Positions 10,750 to 22,857 of a stretch of 64,000 nt of DNA are shown here, one piece after another. Source of the stretch: Pseudomonas poae (GTDB lineage Bacteria > Pseudomonadota > Gammaproteobacteria > Pseudomonadales > Pseudomonadaceae); NCBI GenBank assembly GCA_004000515.1, contig CP034537.1, forward strand, positions 1,860,001 to 1,924,000. Direction: 5' to 3'. The notes beneath the pieces were generated by a model that had not been told where the DNA came from, did no database searches, and saw only the letters and a program-made list of their open reading frames with translations. The stretch's first letter is position 1. Each line of letters starts with the position of its first letter. A program made the translations under genes and the position numbers.

Positions 10750-11933
10750 TTAGGTTCCGGCGGGGGCGTCTGGGACGTGAGGCAACGCCGCACCCTTGGG
10801 CCACAACATCCAGATCTGCCCCTGCTGCTTCATATTCCCCGCCAGCTCCCCCGCCGCAGCACCGGTGCCCCAGAACAAGTCGGCACGCACTTCACCGGTG
10901 ATTGCGCCGCCAGTGTCTTGCGCGGCAACAGGCCTTGCGATGGGAGAACCATCTGGTTTGGTCGTGGACAGCCACAACAGGCTGCCCAGTGGAATCACCT
11001 TGCGATCCACCGCTACGCTATAACCGGCCGTCAACGGTACGTTCAGCGAGCCGCGCGGGCCTTCGTTGCTGTCGGGGCGGGCGCTGAAGAATACGTAGCT
11101 GGGGTTGCTCGCCAGCAGTTCGGGGATGCGTTGCGGGTTGGCCTTGGCCCAGGCGCTGATGGCGCCCATGGTCACGTCTTCTTTCTTCAGCTCGCCTTGC
11201 TCCACCAGCCAACGGCCGATGGGACGGTAGGGGTAGCCGTTCTGGTCGCCATAGCCGACACGCAATTGACGCCCGCCGGCCAGTTGAATGCGACCTGAGC
11301 CTTGGATCTGCAGGAATTGCAGGTCCATCGGGTCTGTCAGCCAGGCAATCGGCTTGGCCGTGGAGCCCTGGCCATTGATGGCGCTGGCGTCGTCATACGG
11401 CTTGAGCACACGACCTTCCAGGCGACCGCGCAGGCGCTTGCCCTTGAGTTCGGGGTAGATGCTTTCCAGGTTGACGATGATCAGGTCATCCGGCACGCCA
11501 TACACCGGGACATGGGCGGTGGCGGTCTTGGTCAGGCTGCCGGGGTAGACCGGTTCGTAGTAGCCGGTGATCAGGCCGTTGGGGGTATTGTCTGCCGAGC
11601 GCAGGCCGAACACATCCAGGCGTTCCTTGAGAAAACCACGCACCGCCACGGCATTGCCGGGCACTGTGGCTGCTGCTGCGCAGGTCGCGCCCCAGATCGG
11701 GTCGGTCTTGAGGCGTTGGCAGGCGCTGCGCCAGGATTCGAAACCGGCGAGCAAGTCGCTGTCGGACACGGCGGGCAGGGCTTCCCAGGGGCGCTGACAT
11801 AGGTGGCGACGGCGTGAGGCTTTGAAGTTTCATCTTTGGCTGGCTCTTTACCCGCATCGCAACCGGCTAGCAGTGCAATCATCGGTAGAGCCCACGCCAA
11901 CCCAAGGCTCCAGCGTTTTGAAGTGACATTCAT
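10750..11933 (-). CDS. mltA: Membrane-bound lytic murein transglycosylase A (1-base deletion)
   Basis: Outer-membrane lipoprotein that cleaves peptidoglycan between MurNAc and GlcNAc, forming 1,6-anhydroMurNAc. A signal peptide ends in lipobox LLAGC near residue 24. The MltA core includes LITGYYEPVYPGS, FLQIQGSGRIQL, and the C-terminal 3D domain with VAAQDTGGAI and DLFWGTG carrying catalytic Asp residues. The frame is interrupted in GGGG at 11788-11791; one more base gives APWEALPAVSDSDLL and a 394-residue protein of normal length. Confidence 0.93.
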
Positions 11934-12062
11934 ACACGAAATTCCTGACGCGATTGCCCGCGCCGCAGCGCTTTTGGGCAACCCTTATTATTAATAGGGC
12001 TATTGGTCTTTACGGGCGGGACGAGGATACTGGCCGCCGTTTCCCGTGACCTCGAAGCCACC

Positions 12063-12512
12063 ATGACTTTTAAAAGACTGACCGTTGTATTGCTGGCCTG
12101 CCTGACACTGTCCGCCTGTGGCGGCGTTGATCCGAATTCGCCCCTGGGCCAGCGCAAGGCGATCTTCAAGCAGATGCTCAAGACCGGCGAAGACCTGGGC
12201 GGCATGTTGCGCGGGCGCATTCCCTTCGACGGCGCGAAATTCGCCGACGGCGCAGTCAAGCTGGATGCGTTGTCCCATGAACCGTGGAAACATTTCCCGA
12301 GCGTGCGTGAAGAAGACCACACCAGCGCCAAGGATGACGTTTGGCAGCAACAGGCACGCTTCCAGGAACTGGCCCGCAACCTGGAAACGGCCACCGGTGA
12401 ATTGGTGGTCGCAAGCCAGGTTCAGCCTTACAAGGCCAGTAATCTTGGGCCGGCCGTGCAGAAGGTCGAAGATGCCTGCACGGCCTGCCATAAACAGTTT
12501 CGGGACCACTGA
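12063..12512 (+). CDS. Cytochrome c' family lipoprotein
   Basis: A 149-residue exported protein. The signal peptide ends in LSACG, a lipobox, so it is probably membrane-anchored. The mature part is helical and ends with the haem-attachment motif CTACHKQFRDH, the usual C-terminal position for class II cytochromes c (c'). It may bind a small gas or take part in electron transfer. It is convergent with the DUF1090 gene, 6 nt apart. Confidence 0.82.
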   Translation: MTFKRLTVVLLACLTLSACGGVDPNSPLGQRKAIFKQMLKTGEDLGGMLRGRIPFDGAKFADGAVKLDALSHEPWKHFPSVREEDHTSAKDDVWQQQARFQELARNLETATGELVVASQVQPYKASNLGPAVQKVEDACTACHKQFRDH

Positions 12513-12518
12513 CCGGTT

Positions 12519-12913
12519 TTACTTGTCGAGGTCTTCCACGGCGTCTTGCAGTTCTTTGCGTGACTGGGCGAGCTTTTCCTTACGCTTGTTGATCTTGTCC
12601 GCGTCGCCTTTTTTCATGGCCTTGTCGAGGTCGGCCTGACGACGGCTGACCTCGTGCTTGGCGTCGAGCACCTTGTTTTCGCGCTCTTTGCGCAAGGATG
12701 CATCGGTGCAATTGGCGGTCACTTCGCTCAGGGCTTTTCCAGGCCGGCTTGTTGTTCAGTGTTGCCGTGGGCCTTGGCTTGTTCGATCTGGGTGCTGATG
12801 GCTTGGCGTTTGGCGGCGCAGCCGGTGAGCTCTGGTGCTTCCTCGGCAGCCAGCAACGGCGTGGCCATGAAGCTTGCGACGGTCAGCAGGGCAAAAGGGG
12901 CTAGAAATTTCAT
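12519..12913 (-). CDS. DUF1090-family periplasmic protein (1-base deletion)
   Basis: A signal peptide (MKFLAPFALLTVASFMATPLLA) precedes a highly charged helical protein with GCAAKRQAISTQIEQAK and a long Lys/Glu coiled-coil-like C-terminus ending AVEDLDK. This is the pattern of DUF1090 (E. coli YqjC-like), function unknown. A stop appears where TTTT at 12735-12738 has lost a base; with one more, GLEK continues ALSEVTANCTD and the protein is 131 residues. The start has a good GGAG site. Confidence 0.8.
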
Positions 12914-12952
12914 GTGGGGCTCCAAGGTCGCAGTCTTATGGCCGGGCTGGGT

Positions 12953-14616
<1,664 letters not shown>

Positions 14617-14667
14617 GAGCATCCTTGCTCGGAAGGGGCGCCCAGCCTAAATGATCCACACGGACAC

Positions 14668-14697
14668 AAAAAAGCCCCGACAGTGCGGGGCTTTTTT
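14668..14697 (-). terminator. Bidirectional-looking terminator upstream of ligB
   Basis: AAAAAAGCCCCG/CGGGGCTTTTTT forms a symmetric hairpin with poly-T on both strands. It terminates the minus-strand gene at 14713-15065 and insulates ligB from it. Confidence 0.85.
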
Positions 14698-14712
14698 ACC
14701 GGGTGTTTCTAC

Positions 14713-15065
14713 TTACTTGAACAGACCGCCCAGGGCTTTGACTGGGTCAGGCTTATCAGCCTTTGCTTCCTGTGTTTGTTGCTTGGCGTCGGCTTTGGCT
14801 TGGGTTTCAGCTAATTTGTCACAGCCTTTGTTGACCTGGTCCTGTGCTGCTTTGAAGGCCTTGACGGACAAGGTGTCTTTCTTGGCTTCGGCTGCATCGA
14901 TCTTGGCTTGCAGGTCTTTGGCGTGCTGCTGGCAGTCGCCGGAGTCGCCGCCACCCAGTTGGAGGTCAGGGCGCCACTTACTGCACTCAGGTCGATACCG
15001 GCGTGAGCCGGCAGGGTGAACAGGCTGAGCAGAAGAGCGGCAGGGGCGAGCGTGGAGATGCGCAT
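14713..15065 (-). CDS. Secreted hypothetical protein, Lys/Ala/Gln-rich (1-base deletion)
   Basis: A signal peptide (MRISTLAPAALLLSLFTLPAHA) is followed by a short domain with paired Cys (GDCQQHAKDLQ, GCDK) and a Lys/Ala/Gln-rich helical C-terminus ending KALGGLFK. The frame is broken at CCC 14954-14956; one extra base gives NWGGGDSGDC and a 117-residue protein. The start has GAGG at the right distance. Not recognised; probably periplasmic. Confidence 0.65.
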
Positions 15066-15275
15066 GAAAAACCTCAATGTTCGATTGCTTGCGCGCTTAT
15101 GGCTCCCGGGCAGGCGCAATGCAATATCCAAGTAAGGTCTAAGGCCCAGGAGGGCGCGGATTCTAGTGGGCCATCATTTGGCCTGCAAGGTTTGGATCCA
15201 AAAAATGTGAATGTCGCCGCGAATCTCCCGGCGCCCGCCGGGCGAACCTGGCGGGGCTTTGGGTATTGCGCGGTA

Positions 15276-16466
15276 TTACAGGCCGGCAGCGACGCGCAGG
15301 TCGTTGGCGCGGTCGGTTTTTTCCCAGGTGAACGTGGTGAAGGTGTCGTCGCCGACAGTCTTCTGTGCTGGAGTACGACCGAAGTGGCCGTAGGCTGCAG
15401 TTTCCTGGTACATCGGGTGCAGCAGGTCGAGCATGGTGGTGATCGCGTAAGGACGCAGGTCGAAGATCTCACGCACCAGTTTTACGATCTTGTCATCGCT
15501 GATCTTGCCGGTGCCAAAGGTATTCAGCGAGATCGACGTAGGCTGGGCTACACCGATAGCGTAGGAAACCTGGATCTCGCAACGCTCGGCCAGGCCGGCT
15601 GCGACGATGTTCTTGGCCACGTAACGACCGGCGTAGGCCGCCGAACGGTCAACCTTGGATGGGTCTTTACCCGAGAACGCGCCGCCGCCGTGACGGGCCA
15701 TGCCGCCGTAGCTGTCGACGATGATCTTGCGACCGGTCAGGCCGCAGTCGCCCACTGGGCCACCAATGATGAACTGGCCAGTCGGGTTGATGTGGAACTG
15801 GGTGTCCTTGGTCAGCAGTTCGGCAGGCAACACGTGCTTGACGATCAGCTCCATCACGCCTTCACGCAGGTCAGCGTAGGAAACGTCCGGGTTGTGCTGG
15901 GTCGACAGTACAACGGCGTCGATACCCACCACCTTGCCGCCTTCATAACGGCAGGTCACCTGGGACTTGGCATCCGGGCGCAGCCAAGGCAGTTGGCCGC
16001 TTTTGCGGGCTTCGGCCTGACGTTGCACCAGTTGGTGCGAGAAGGTGATCGGTGCCGGCATCAGCACGTCGGTTTCGTTGCTGGCGTAGCCGAACATCAG
16101 GCCCTGGTCGCCGGCGCCCTGGTCTTCTGGCTTGGCGCGGTCGACACCCTGGTTGATGTCCGGGGACTGCTTGCCGATGATGTTCATCACGCCGCAGGTC
16201 GCGCCGTCGAAGCCGACGTCGGAGCTGGTGTAGCCGATGTCGGTGATCACGTCACGAACGATCTGCTCCAGGTCAACCCAGGCGGTGGTGGTCACTTCGC
16301 CAGCGATGATTGCTACACCGGTTTTCACCAGAGTCTCGCAGGCCACACGGGCGTGCTTGTCTTCAGCAATGATGGCGTCCAGCACCGCGTCAGAAATCTG
16401 GTCGGCGATTTTGTCCGGATGCCCTTCAGACACGGACTCGGAGGTGAAAAGGGAGTATTCGCTCAT
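15276..16466 (-). CDS. metK: S-adenosylmethionine synthetase
   Basis: Makes SAM from methionine and ATP. The 396-residue protein starts [19 protein letters not shown], with conserved GHPDK, the methionine/ATP loop [12 protein letters not shown] and the P-loop-like [16 protein letters not shown]. It lies 19 nt downstream of the ArsR-methyltransferase regulator on the same strand, so they almost certainly form an operon. Essential in most bacteria; intact here. Confidence 0.97.
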   Translation of the reverse strand: MSEYSLFTSESVSEGHPDKIADQISDAVLDAIIAEDKHARVACETLVKTGVAIIAGEVTTTAWVDLEQIVRDVITDIGYTSSDVGFDGATCGVMNIIGKQSPDINQGVDRAKPEDQGAGDQGLMFGYASNETDVLMPAPITFSHQLVQRQAEARKSGQLPWLRPDAKSQVTCRYEGGKVVGIDAVVLSTQHNPDVSYADLREGVMELIVKHVLPAELLTKDTQFHINPTGQFIIGGPVGDCGLTGRKIIVDSYGGMARHGGGAFSGKDPSKVDRSAAYAGRYVAKNIVAAGLAERCEIQVSYAIGVAQPTSISLNTFGTGKISDDKIVKLVREIFDLRPYAITTMLDLLHPMYQETAAYGHFGRTPAQKTVGDDTFTTFTWEKTDRANDLRVAAGL

Positions 16467-16485
16467 CTCGATGTTTTCCTGATAT

Positions 16486-17481
16486 TTACCGATGGTGAGT
16501 GTCGCCAGCCGGTCGCTGAAAATGGCGGACCTGGATCTGGAAACCATTACGTAAACCTACATAGAGGCTTTCCCCGGGAACGAGTCCCGCAGCGGTGGCC
16601 CAACGGGCCAGATCGTCCTGTTCAAAGCCCAACCAGAGATCACCGCAGGCCTCCCTGGCCCAATTCTGGTTGTGGCTGCATAAATCCGTAACCAACAGGC
16701 TACCGCCGGAATGCAGCAACCCGGCCATTTGCTTGAGGGCGTCGGCGGGGGCGGCGAAATGGTGCAAGACCATGTTCAGCACCACGCAGTCGGCCTTGAT
16801 CGGTGTGCCACTGAGCGCGTCAGCCAACTGCAGGCTGACATTGCCCAGTGCTTCGCGCTCGCACAGTTGGCGTGCCAGTTCGAGCATTGCCGGGCTGTTA
16901 TCCAGCGCCGTGACCTGGTGAAAGCGCCGTGCCAGTTCCGGCAGGAAACCGCCATCTCCAGGGCCGACTTCCAGCGCGGTGGCTTCATCACTGAAGCTCA
17001 GCTTGTCCAGCATCGCCAGTACGCTGTCGCGGTATTGGGCCAGCCCGGCGATCAGGTCCTGCTGGGCGCGAAACTTCTCGGCGACCCGTGCGAAAAAGTC
17101 CTGGCTCGCCGCAGCACGTTGCCCGTGGACCTGGCCGATACGCGACTGCACGTCAGTCGGCAGGCTCAGGCCGTCCACTTCCTCGAGCAAGGCAGCGTGC
17201 AGCTTGCCGCCCAGCAGATCGGTGTGGGGCAGGGCGCGACGGTAAAAAATCGCATTGCCTTCGCGGCGAGTGGCCACCAGGTCGGCCTGGGCCAATACTT
17301 TCAAATGGTGGCTCATGCCGGACTGGCCGATGGCGAAGATCTGCGCCAGCTCCAGTACGCCGAAGGAATCGTTGGCCAGTGCGCGCAATACGTTCAGACG
17401 CAACGGATCGCCAGCGGCCTTGCACAAGGCTGCCAGTTCATCGCCGTCGTCGGGGCGCAGGGAGGGCATGGGTAGATTCAT
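16486..17481 (-). CDS. ArsR-type regulator fused to SAM-dependent methyltransferase (SahR-like)
   Basis: A 331-residue fusion. Residues about 10-90 form an ArsR winged helix ([31 protein letters not shown]). After a linker comes a class I methyltransferase domain with motif [16 protein letters not shown] (about residue 168) and [11 protein letters not shown]. No ArsR metal-binding cysteine pattern is seen. The gene precedes metK in an operon and has a perfect inverted repeat upstream. A role sensing SAM or SAH through the methyltransferase-like domain and controlling metK is inferred. SahR-type regulators of the methionine cycle are known in Proteobacteria; identity with SahR is likely but not proven here. 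Confidence 0.8.
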   Translation of the reverse strand: MNLPMPSLRPDDGDELAALCKAAGDPLRLNVLRALANDSFGVLELAQIFAIGQSGMSHHLKVLAQADLVATRREGNAIFYRRALPHTDLLGGKLHAALLEEVDGLSLPTDVQSRIGQVHGQRAAASQDFFARVAEKFRAQQDLIAGLAQYRDSVLAMLDKLSFSDEATALEVGPGDGGFLPELARRFHQVTALDNSPAMLELARQLCEREALGNVSLQLADALSGTPIKADCVVLNMVLHHFAAPADALKQMAGLLHSGGSLLVTDLCSHNQNWAREACGDLWLGFEQDDLARWATAAGLVPGESLYVGLRNGFQIQVRHFQRPAGDTHHR

Positions 17482-17522
17482 AGGGCCAGCAGTCTAGAGA
17501 CGGGTTTACATCCCTGCAAGGC

Positions 17523-17546
17523 CAATATCAAAAAGTTTTGATATTG
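17523..17546. promoter_or_regulatory. Perfect inverted repeat, probable operator of the ArsR-MTase/metK operon
   Basis: Half-site CAATATCAAAA and its exact reverse complement TTTTGATATTG are separated by AG. The palindrome is 42-65 bp upstream of the regulator start codon, in the region shared with divergent tkt. Its symmetry fits a dimeric winged-helix regulator. Confidence 0.7.
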
Positions 17547-17739
17547 ATCGATAAGTGGCGGTTATAAGCCGCCGCTATAACCTTTAGACGAATGAGTGGC
17601 CGGTTTCTGCAAGGGAATGGCGCCCAAAGCGCAGGAAAAACACCCTCAAGTGACTATCTGTCATTGCCCGCAGGCGGTGGCTGAGGGAAAATGCCGGTCC
17701 TTTTTCCGTTTCTTTTCAGCAAACCCCAGGAGATCAGCG

Positions 17740-19737
17740 ATGCCCAGCCGTCGTGAGCGTGCCAACGCCATTCGTGCCCTCAGCATGGATGCCGTGCAAA
17801 AAGCCAACAGCGGCCATCCCGGTGCCCCGATGGGCATGGCGGATATCGCCGAAGTACTTTGGCGTGACTACCTGAAACACAACCCGAGCAATCCATCGTT
17901 CGCCGACCGTGACCGCTTCGTGCTGTCCAACGGCCATGGCTCGATGCTGATTTATTCGCTGCTGCACCTGACCGGCTACGACGTCACCATCGACGATCTG
18001 AAAAGCTTCCGTCAGCTGCACAGCCGCACGCCGGGCCACCCGGAATTCGGCTACACCCCAGGCGTCGAGACCACCACCGGTCCCCTGGGCCAAGGCCTGG
18101 CGAATGCTGTTGGCTTCGCACTGGCAGAAAAAGTCCTGGGCGCACAGTTCAACCGCCCTGGCCACAACATCGTCGATCACCACACCTACGTGTTCCTGGG
18201 TGATGGCTGCATGATGGAAGGCATTTCCCACGAAGTCGCTTCCCTGGCCGGCACCCTGGGCCTGGGCAAGCTGATTGCGTTCTACGATGACAACGGCATC
18301 TCCATCGACGGCGAAGTCGAAGGCTGGTTCACCGATGACACCCCTAAGCGTTTCGAAGCCTACAACTGGCAGGTGATCCGCAATGTCGACGGCCACGATC
18401 CGGAAGAGATCAAGACCGCCATCGACACCGCCCGCAAAAGCGAGCAGCCGACCCTGATCTGCTGCAAGACCACCATCGGTTTCGGTTCGCCGAACAAGCA
18501 AGGTAAAGAAGACTGCCACGGCGCCCCCCTGGGCGACGCGGAAATCGCCCTGACCCGTGCTGCGCTGAAGTGGAACCACGGCCCGTTCGAAATCCCGGCT
18601 GACATTTATGCCGAGTGGGATGCCAAGGATAAAGGCCGCGCCGTTGAGGTAGAGTGGGATGAGCGCTTCAATGCTTACTCCGCTGAGTTCCCTGCGCTGG
18701 CCATCGAATTGATGAGCCGTCTGAACGGTGACCTGCCGCTGGACTTCTCGGCCAAGGCCGACGAGTTCATCGCCGAAGTCGCTGCCAAGGGCGAAACCAT
18801 CGCCAGCCGCAAAGCCAGCCAGAACACCCTGAACGCCTTTGGCCCTCTGTTGCCTGAGTTGCTCGGCGGTTCGGCTGACCTGGCCGGTTCCAACCTGACC
18901 CTGTGGAAAGGCTGCAAAGGCGTAACGGCCGAAGACGCCAGCGGCAACTACATGTACTACGGCGTACGTGAGTTCGGCATGAGCGCCATCATGAACGGCG
19001 TGTCCCTGCACGGCGGCCTGGTGCCTTACGGCGCGACTTTCCTGATGTTCATGGAATACGCCCGTAACGCCGTACGCATGGCGGCGCTGATGAAGAAGCG
19101 TGTGATCCATGTGTACACCCACGACTCCATCGGCCTGGGCGAAGACGGCCCGACGCACCAGCCGGTCGAGCAACTGACCAGCCTGCGCACCACGCCGAAC
19201 CTGGACACCTGGCGCCCAGCCGACGCGGTGGAGTCCGCCGTGGCCTGGAAGCACGCCATCGAGCGTAAAGACGGCCCTTCGGCGCTGATCTTCTCGCGTC
19301 AGAACCTGCAGCACCAAGTGCGTACCGACGCGCAGATCGCCGATATCAGCCGTGGTGGCTACGTGTTGAAGGACTGCGACGGCGAGCCGGAGCTGATCCT
19401 GATCTCCACCGGTTCCGAAGTGGGCCTGACCGTTCAGGCGTACGACAAGCTCACCGAACAAGGCCGCAAGGTTCGCGTGGTGTCGATCCCGTGCACCAGC
19501 GTGTTCGACGCCCAGGACGCCGGCTACAAGCAATCGGTATTGCCGTTGCAGGTCAGCGCACGTATCGCTATCGAAGCGGCTCACGCCGACTACTGGTACA
19601 AGTACGTGGGCCTGGAAGGCCGCGTGATCGGCATGACCACCTACGGTGAGTCGGCGCCGGCGCCAGCGTTGTTCGAAGAATTCGGTTTCACCCTGGACAA
19701 CATCCTGGGTCAGGCTGAAGAGCTGCTGGAAGACTAA
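17740..19737 (+). CDS. tkt: Transketolase
   Basis: Transfers two-carbon ketol units between sugar phosphates in the pentose phosphate pathway using thiamine diphosphate. The 665-residue product has N-terminal [18 protein letters not shown], the ThDP motif [28 protein letters not shown] and [13 protein letters not shown]. Start at 17740 ([17 protein letters not shown]) after AGGAG; the longer open frame from 17596 is non-conserved. First gene of tkt-epd-pgk-(lipoproteins)-fba. Confidence 0.97.
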   Translation: MPSRRERANAIRALSMDAVQKANSGHPGAPMGMADIAEVLWRDYLKHNPSNPSFADRDRFVLSNGHGSMLIYSLLHLTGYDVTIDDLKSFRQLHSRTPGHPEFGYTPGVETTTGPLGQGLANAVGFALAEKVLGAQFNRPGHNIVDHHTYVFLGDGCMMEGISHEVASLAGTLGLGKLIAFYDDNGISIDGEVEGWFTDDTPKRFEAYNWQVIRNVDGHDPEEIKTAIDTARKSEQPTLICCKTTIGFGSPNKQGKEDCHGAPLGDAEIALTRAALKWNHGPFEIPADIYAEWDAKDKGRAVEVEWDERFNAYSAEFPALAIELMSRLNGDLPLDFSAKADEFIAEVAAKGETIASRKASQNTLNAFGPLLPELLGGSADLAGSNLTLWKGCKGVTAEDASGNYMYYGVREFGMSAIMNGVSLHGGLVPYGATFLMFMEYARNAVRMAALMKKRVIHVYTHDSIGLGEDGPTHQPVEQLTSLRTTPNLDTWRPADAVESAVAWKHAIERKDGPSALIFSRQNLQHQVRTDAQIADISRGGYVLKDCDGEPELILISTGSEVGLTVQAYDKLTEQGRKVRVVSIPCTSVFDAQDAGYKQSVLPLQVSARIAIEAAHADYWYKYVGLEGRVIGMTTYGESAPAPALFEEFGFTLDNILGQAEELLED

Positions 19738-19764
19738 GGCTGTAAATTGGGGTGGCTGTACTGA

Positions 19765-19837
19765 CGCCTTCGCGAGCAAGCCCGCTCCCACATTAGATCG
19801 CGGTCTAAATGTGGGAGCGGGCTTGCTCGCGAAGGCG
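19765..19837. repeat. REPIN between tkt and epd
   Basis: Near-perfect inverted repeat CGCCTTCGCGAGCAAGCCCG / CGGGCTTGCTCGCGAAGGCG including GCTCCCACATTAGA/TCTAAATGTGGGAGC around a 6-nt loop. Both arms have the CGGGCTTGCTCGCGAA tip type. Confidence 0.9.
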
Positions 19838-19878
19838 GCGGCACATTCACTCCTTTACCCAAGGTAATCGAGAACCCC

Positions 19879-20933
19879 ATGCCTCTACCGCGTCCCTACA
19901 AAGTTGCACTCAACGGCTACGGCCGCATTGGTCGTTGCGTCTTGCGTGCTCTGTTCGAGCGAGGGGCGGCGGCCGGGTTTGAAATTGTCGCGATCAACGA
20001 TCTGGCTGACATGGCCAGCATCGAATACCTGACACGCTTCGACTCCACCCACGGCCGCTTTCCAGGCGAAGTGCGGGTCGAGGACGACTGTCTGCATATC
20101 AATGGCAACTGCGTGAAGGTGTTACGCAGTGCTACCCCGAAGGCATCGACTGGAAAGCATTGGGCGTTGACCTGGTGCTGGAATGTTCCGGTGTCTATCA
20201 CACCCGTGCCGATGGCCAGCGTTTCCTTGATGCCGGCGCGCCACGTGTACTGTTTTCCCAGCCGATGGCCAGCGAGGCGGATGTCGACGCCACCATCGTC
20301 TATGGCATCAACCAGGATTGCCTGACCGGTGATGAGCTGTTGGTGTCCAACGCCTCCTGCACCACCAACTGCAGCGTGCCGCTGTTGCACCTGCTGGATC
20401 AGGCGATCGGCCTGGATTACGTGTCGATCACTACCATCCACTCGGCCATGAACGACCAGCCGGTGATCGACGCCTATCACCACGAAGACCTGCGCCGTAC
20501 GCGTTCGGCGTTCCAGTCAGTGATTCCGGTGTCCACAGGCTTGGCGCGCGGCATCGAGCGCCTGTTGCCGGAACTTGCCGGGCGAATCCAGGCCAAAGCC
20601 GTACGGGTGCCGACGGTGAACGTGTCTTGCCTGGACATCACCATGCAAACCGTCAGCGATACCGATGCGACGGAGGTCAACCGGATCCTGCGCGACGCCG
20701 CCACCAGTGGCCCGCTCAAAGGCCTGTTGGCCTACACCGAGTTGCCCCACGCCAGTTGTGATTTCAACCACGACCCGCATTCGGCGATAGTCGATGCCAG
20801 CCAGACCCGCGTTTCCGGCCCGAGGCTGGTGAACATCCTGGCCTGGTTCGACAACGAATGGGGTTTTGCCAACCGCATGCTGGATGTTGCGGAACATTAT
20901 CTGCACATCGCCTCTAAACAACCTCAACAGTAA
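19879..20933 (+). CDS. epd: D-erythrose-4-phosphate dehydrogenase (1-base deletion)
   Basis: GAPDH-family enzyme that oxidises erythrose-4-phosphate to 4-phosphoerythronate for pyridoxal phosphate synthesis. N-terminal NAD-binding [17 protein letters not shown] and catalytic [18 protein letters not shown] are clear. The frame breaks in CCCC at 20135-20138; one more C gives [21 protein letters not shown] and 351 residues. Position between tkt and pgk matches Pseudomonas epd rather than glycolytic gap. Confidence 0.93.
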
Positions 20934-20950
20934 TTCAGGAACTGCGACCC

Positions 20951-22113
20951 ATGACCGTGTTGAAGATGACCGACCTCGATCTGCAAGGTAAGCGCGTACT
21001 GATCCGCGAAGACCTCAACGTCCCAGTCAAGGACGGTGTTGTCACCAGCGATGCGCGAATCCTGGCCTCGCTGCCGACCATCAAGCTGGCCCTGGAAAAG
21101 GCGCGGCCGTGATGGTCTGCTCCCACCTGGGTCGTCCGACCGAAGGTGAGTTCTCCGCCGAAAACAGCCTCAAGCCTGTAGCCGACTACCTCAGCAAGGC
21201 CCTGGGCCGCGACGTGCCGCTGGTGGCTGACTACCTGGGTGGCGTCTCCGTTGCGGCTGGCGACATCGTGCTGTTCGAAAACGTGCGCTTCAACAAGGGC
21301 GAGAAAAAGAACAGCGACGAACTGGCCCAGCAATACGCTGCGCTGTGCGACGTGTTCGTGATGGATGCCTTTGGCACCGCCCACCGCGCCGAAGGTTCGA
21401 CCCACGGCGTGGCCAAGTTCGCCAAGGTCGCTGCCGCTGGCCCATTGTTGGCCGCTGAACTGGATGCACTGGGCAAGGCCCTGGGCGCGCCGGCCCAACC
21501 GATGGCTGCCATCGTTGCCGGCTCCAAGGTCTCCACCAAGCTGGACGTGCTCAACAGCCTGAGCCAGATCTGCAACCAACTGATCGTCGGTGGTGGCATT
21601 GCCAACACCTTCCTGGCCGCTGCCGGTCACCCGGTGGGCAAGTCGCTGTACGAGCCAGACCTGCTGGACACCGCCCGTGCCATCGCCGCCAAGGTCAGCG
21701 TGCCGTTGCCGGTAGACGTGGTGGTTGCCAAGGAATTCGCTGAAAGCGCTGAGGCGACCGTCAAGCTGATCGCTGATGTGGCTGCTGACGACATGATTTT
21801 GGACATTGGCCCACAAACTGCAGCCAACTTCGCCGAACTGCTGAAAGCCTCCCAGACCATCCTGTGGAACGGTCCGGTTGGCGTGTTCGAGTTCGACCAG
21901 TTCGGCAACGGCACCAAAGTGCTGGCCAAGGCCATTGCTGAAAGCTCGGCATTCTCGATTGCTGGCGGTGGCGACACCTTGGCTGCCATCGATAAATATG
22001 GCGTGGCCGATCAGATCTCCTACATTTCTACCGGTGGCGGCGCGTTCCTCGAATTCGTCGAGGGCAAAGTCTTGCCTGCTGTAGAGGTGCTGGAAACCCG
22101 AGCCAAAGGTTAA
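20951..22113 (+). CDS. pgk: Phosphoglycerate kinase (1-base deletion)
   Basis: Transfers phosphate between 1,3-bisphosphoglycerate and ADP in glycolysis/gluconeogenesis. It starts [20 protein letters not shown] with LNVPVKDG, then [28 protein letters not shown] and C-terminal [13 protein letters not shown]. The frame is lost at GG 21100-21101; one more G gives [15 protein letters not shown] and 387 residues, the normal bacterial length. Loss of an essential glycolytic enzyme is unlikely, which supports a sequencing error. Starts 17 nt after epd. Confidence 0.96.
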
Positions 22114-22142
22114 GGTTCGTGATCCGGAAAAGGAGCATTCCC

Positions 22143-22370
22143 ATGATCAAGTCGTTGGCATTGGTGATCGCAGCGGGCCTGTTGGCCGGCTGCGGTAGCA
22201 CGCCCAGCGCCAAGCCTGAGGCTGGAACGCCGGGGGCCGCGCAGAAAAAAAGCTGTTACCAGGCCGACTGGCAAGCCGAGACCATGCCGGTGATCAACAA
22301 GCGCATCGGCAATGAGCGGTTGGAGAAATACGACGCCGCGCCCAACGGTCAGGAACAGGGTTGTCCTTGA
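22143..22370 (+). CDS. Small lipoprotein of unknown function
   Basis: A 75-residue protein with a lipoprotein signal peptide (MIKSLALVIAAGLLAGC, lipobox LAGC). The mature part is polar with two more Cys (KKSCYQADW, EQGCP at the C-terminus), which could form a disulfide in the periplasm. ATG 22143 follows AAAAGGAG. Located 29 nt after pgk on the same strand, so probably co-transcribed. No family recognised. Confidence 0.75.
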   Translation: MIKSLALVIAAGLLAGCGSTPSAKPEAGTPGAAQKKSCYQADWQAETMPVINKRIGNERLEKYDAAPNGQEQGCP

Positions 22371-22397
22371 CGGGTCTGATCAACACGAGGATTGGCA

Positions 22398-22733
22398 ATG
22401 AAAGGCCTTATCGCCCTGGTATCACTGGCCCTGTTGGCCGGTTGCAGCAGCATGAACATGTTCAGTAGCAAGGCTGAGCCTGCGGACAAGTGGACCACCT
22501 GGACCTGCGACAGCAAGGCCGAGGTCAACTGGCGCTTTGCCAATCAGGCCAAATCCGAGGTGGATGTACGCCTCGGTGGTTCGGATCAGGTTTACCGCCT
22601 TAAACAAGACGTCGCCGCCTCGGGCGTGCTGTACGCCAACGACCAATTGGCGTTTCACACAAAAGGTGAGGAAGGCCTGGTTTACTGGGTTGCCACCGAC
22701 GATTTGATTGGGCGCGGCTGCAAAGCTCAGTAA
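22398..22733 (+). CDS. MliC-like lipoprotein (putative C-type lysozyme inhibitor)
   Basis: A 111-residue protein with lipobox LLAGC at residues 12-16. The mature domain has the MliC pattern: WTCDSKAEVNWRF at the start of the barrel, a central VYRLKQDVAASGVLYANDQ (the SGxxY motif) and KGEEGLVYW near the end, with a final Cys. It would sit in the outer membrane facing the periplasm and may block host lysozyme. 27 nt after the preceding lipoprotein gene. Confidence 0.72.
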   Translation: MKGLIALVSLALLAGCSSMNMFSSKAEPADKWTTWTCDSKAEVNWRFANQAKSEVDVRLGGSDQVYRLKQDVAASGVLYANDQLAFHTKGEEGLVYWVATDDLIGRGCKAQ

Positions 22734-22857
22734 GCCTGACAGCAATAACGATTCAGCACGCCAGGCATGCAAACCCTGACCTGCAATAACTTGAATAGCA
22801 GCCGCCGCTACGGCAGGCTTGCACGATTAACGACCCTCGACCGGGAGAGACAACACA

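Noticed and set aside
15003..16691. 562-codon plus-strand open frame over metK
   Set aside because: It is the antisense shadow of metK; high third-position GC leaves the opposite strand open. No ribosome site or recognisable domain.
17734..19791. 685-codon minus-strand open frame over tkt
   Set aside because: Antisense shadow of transketolase, without family similarity.
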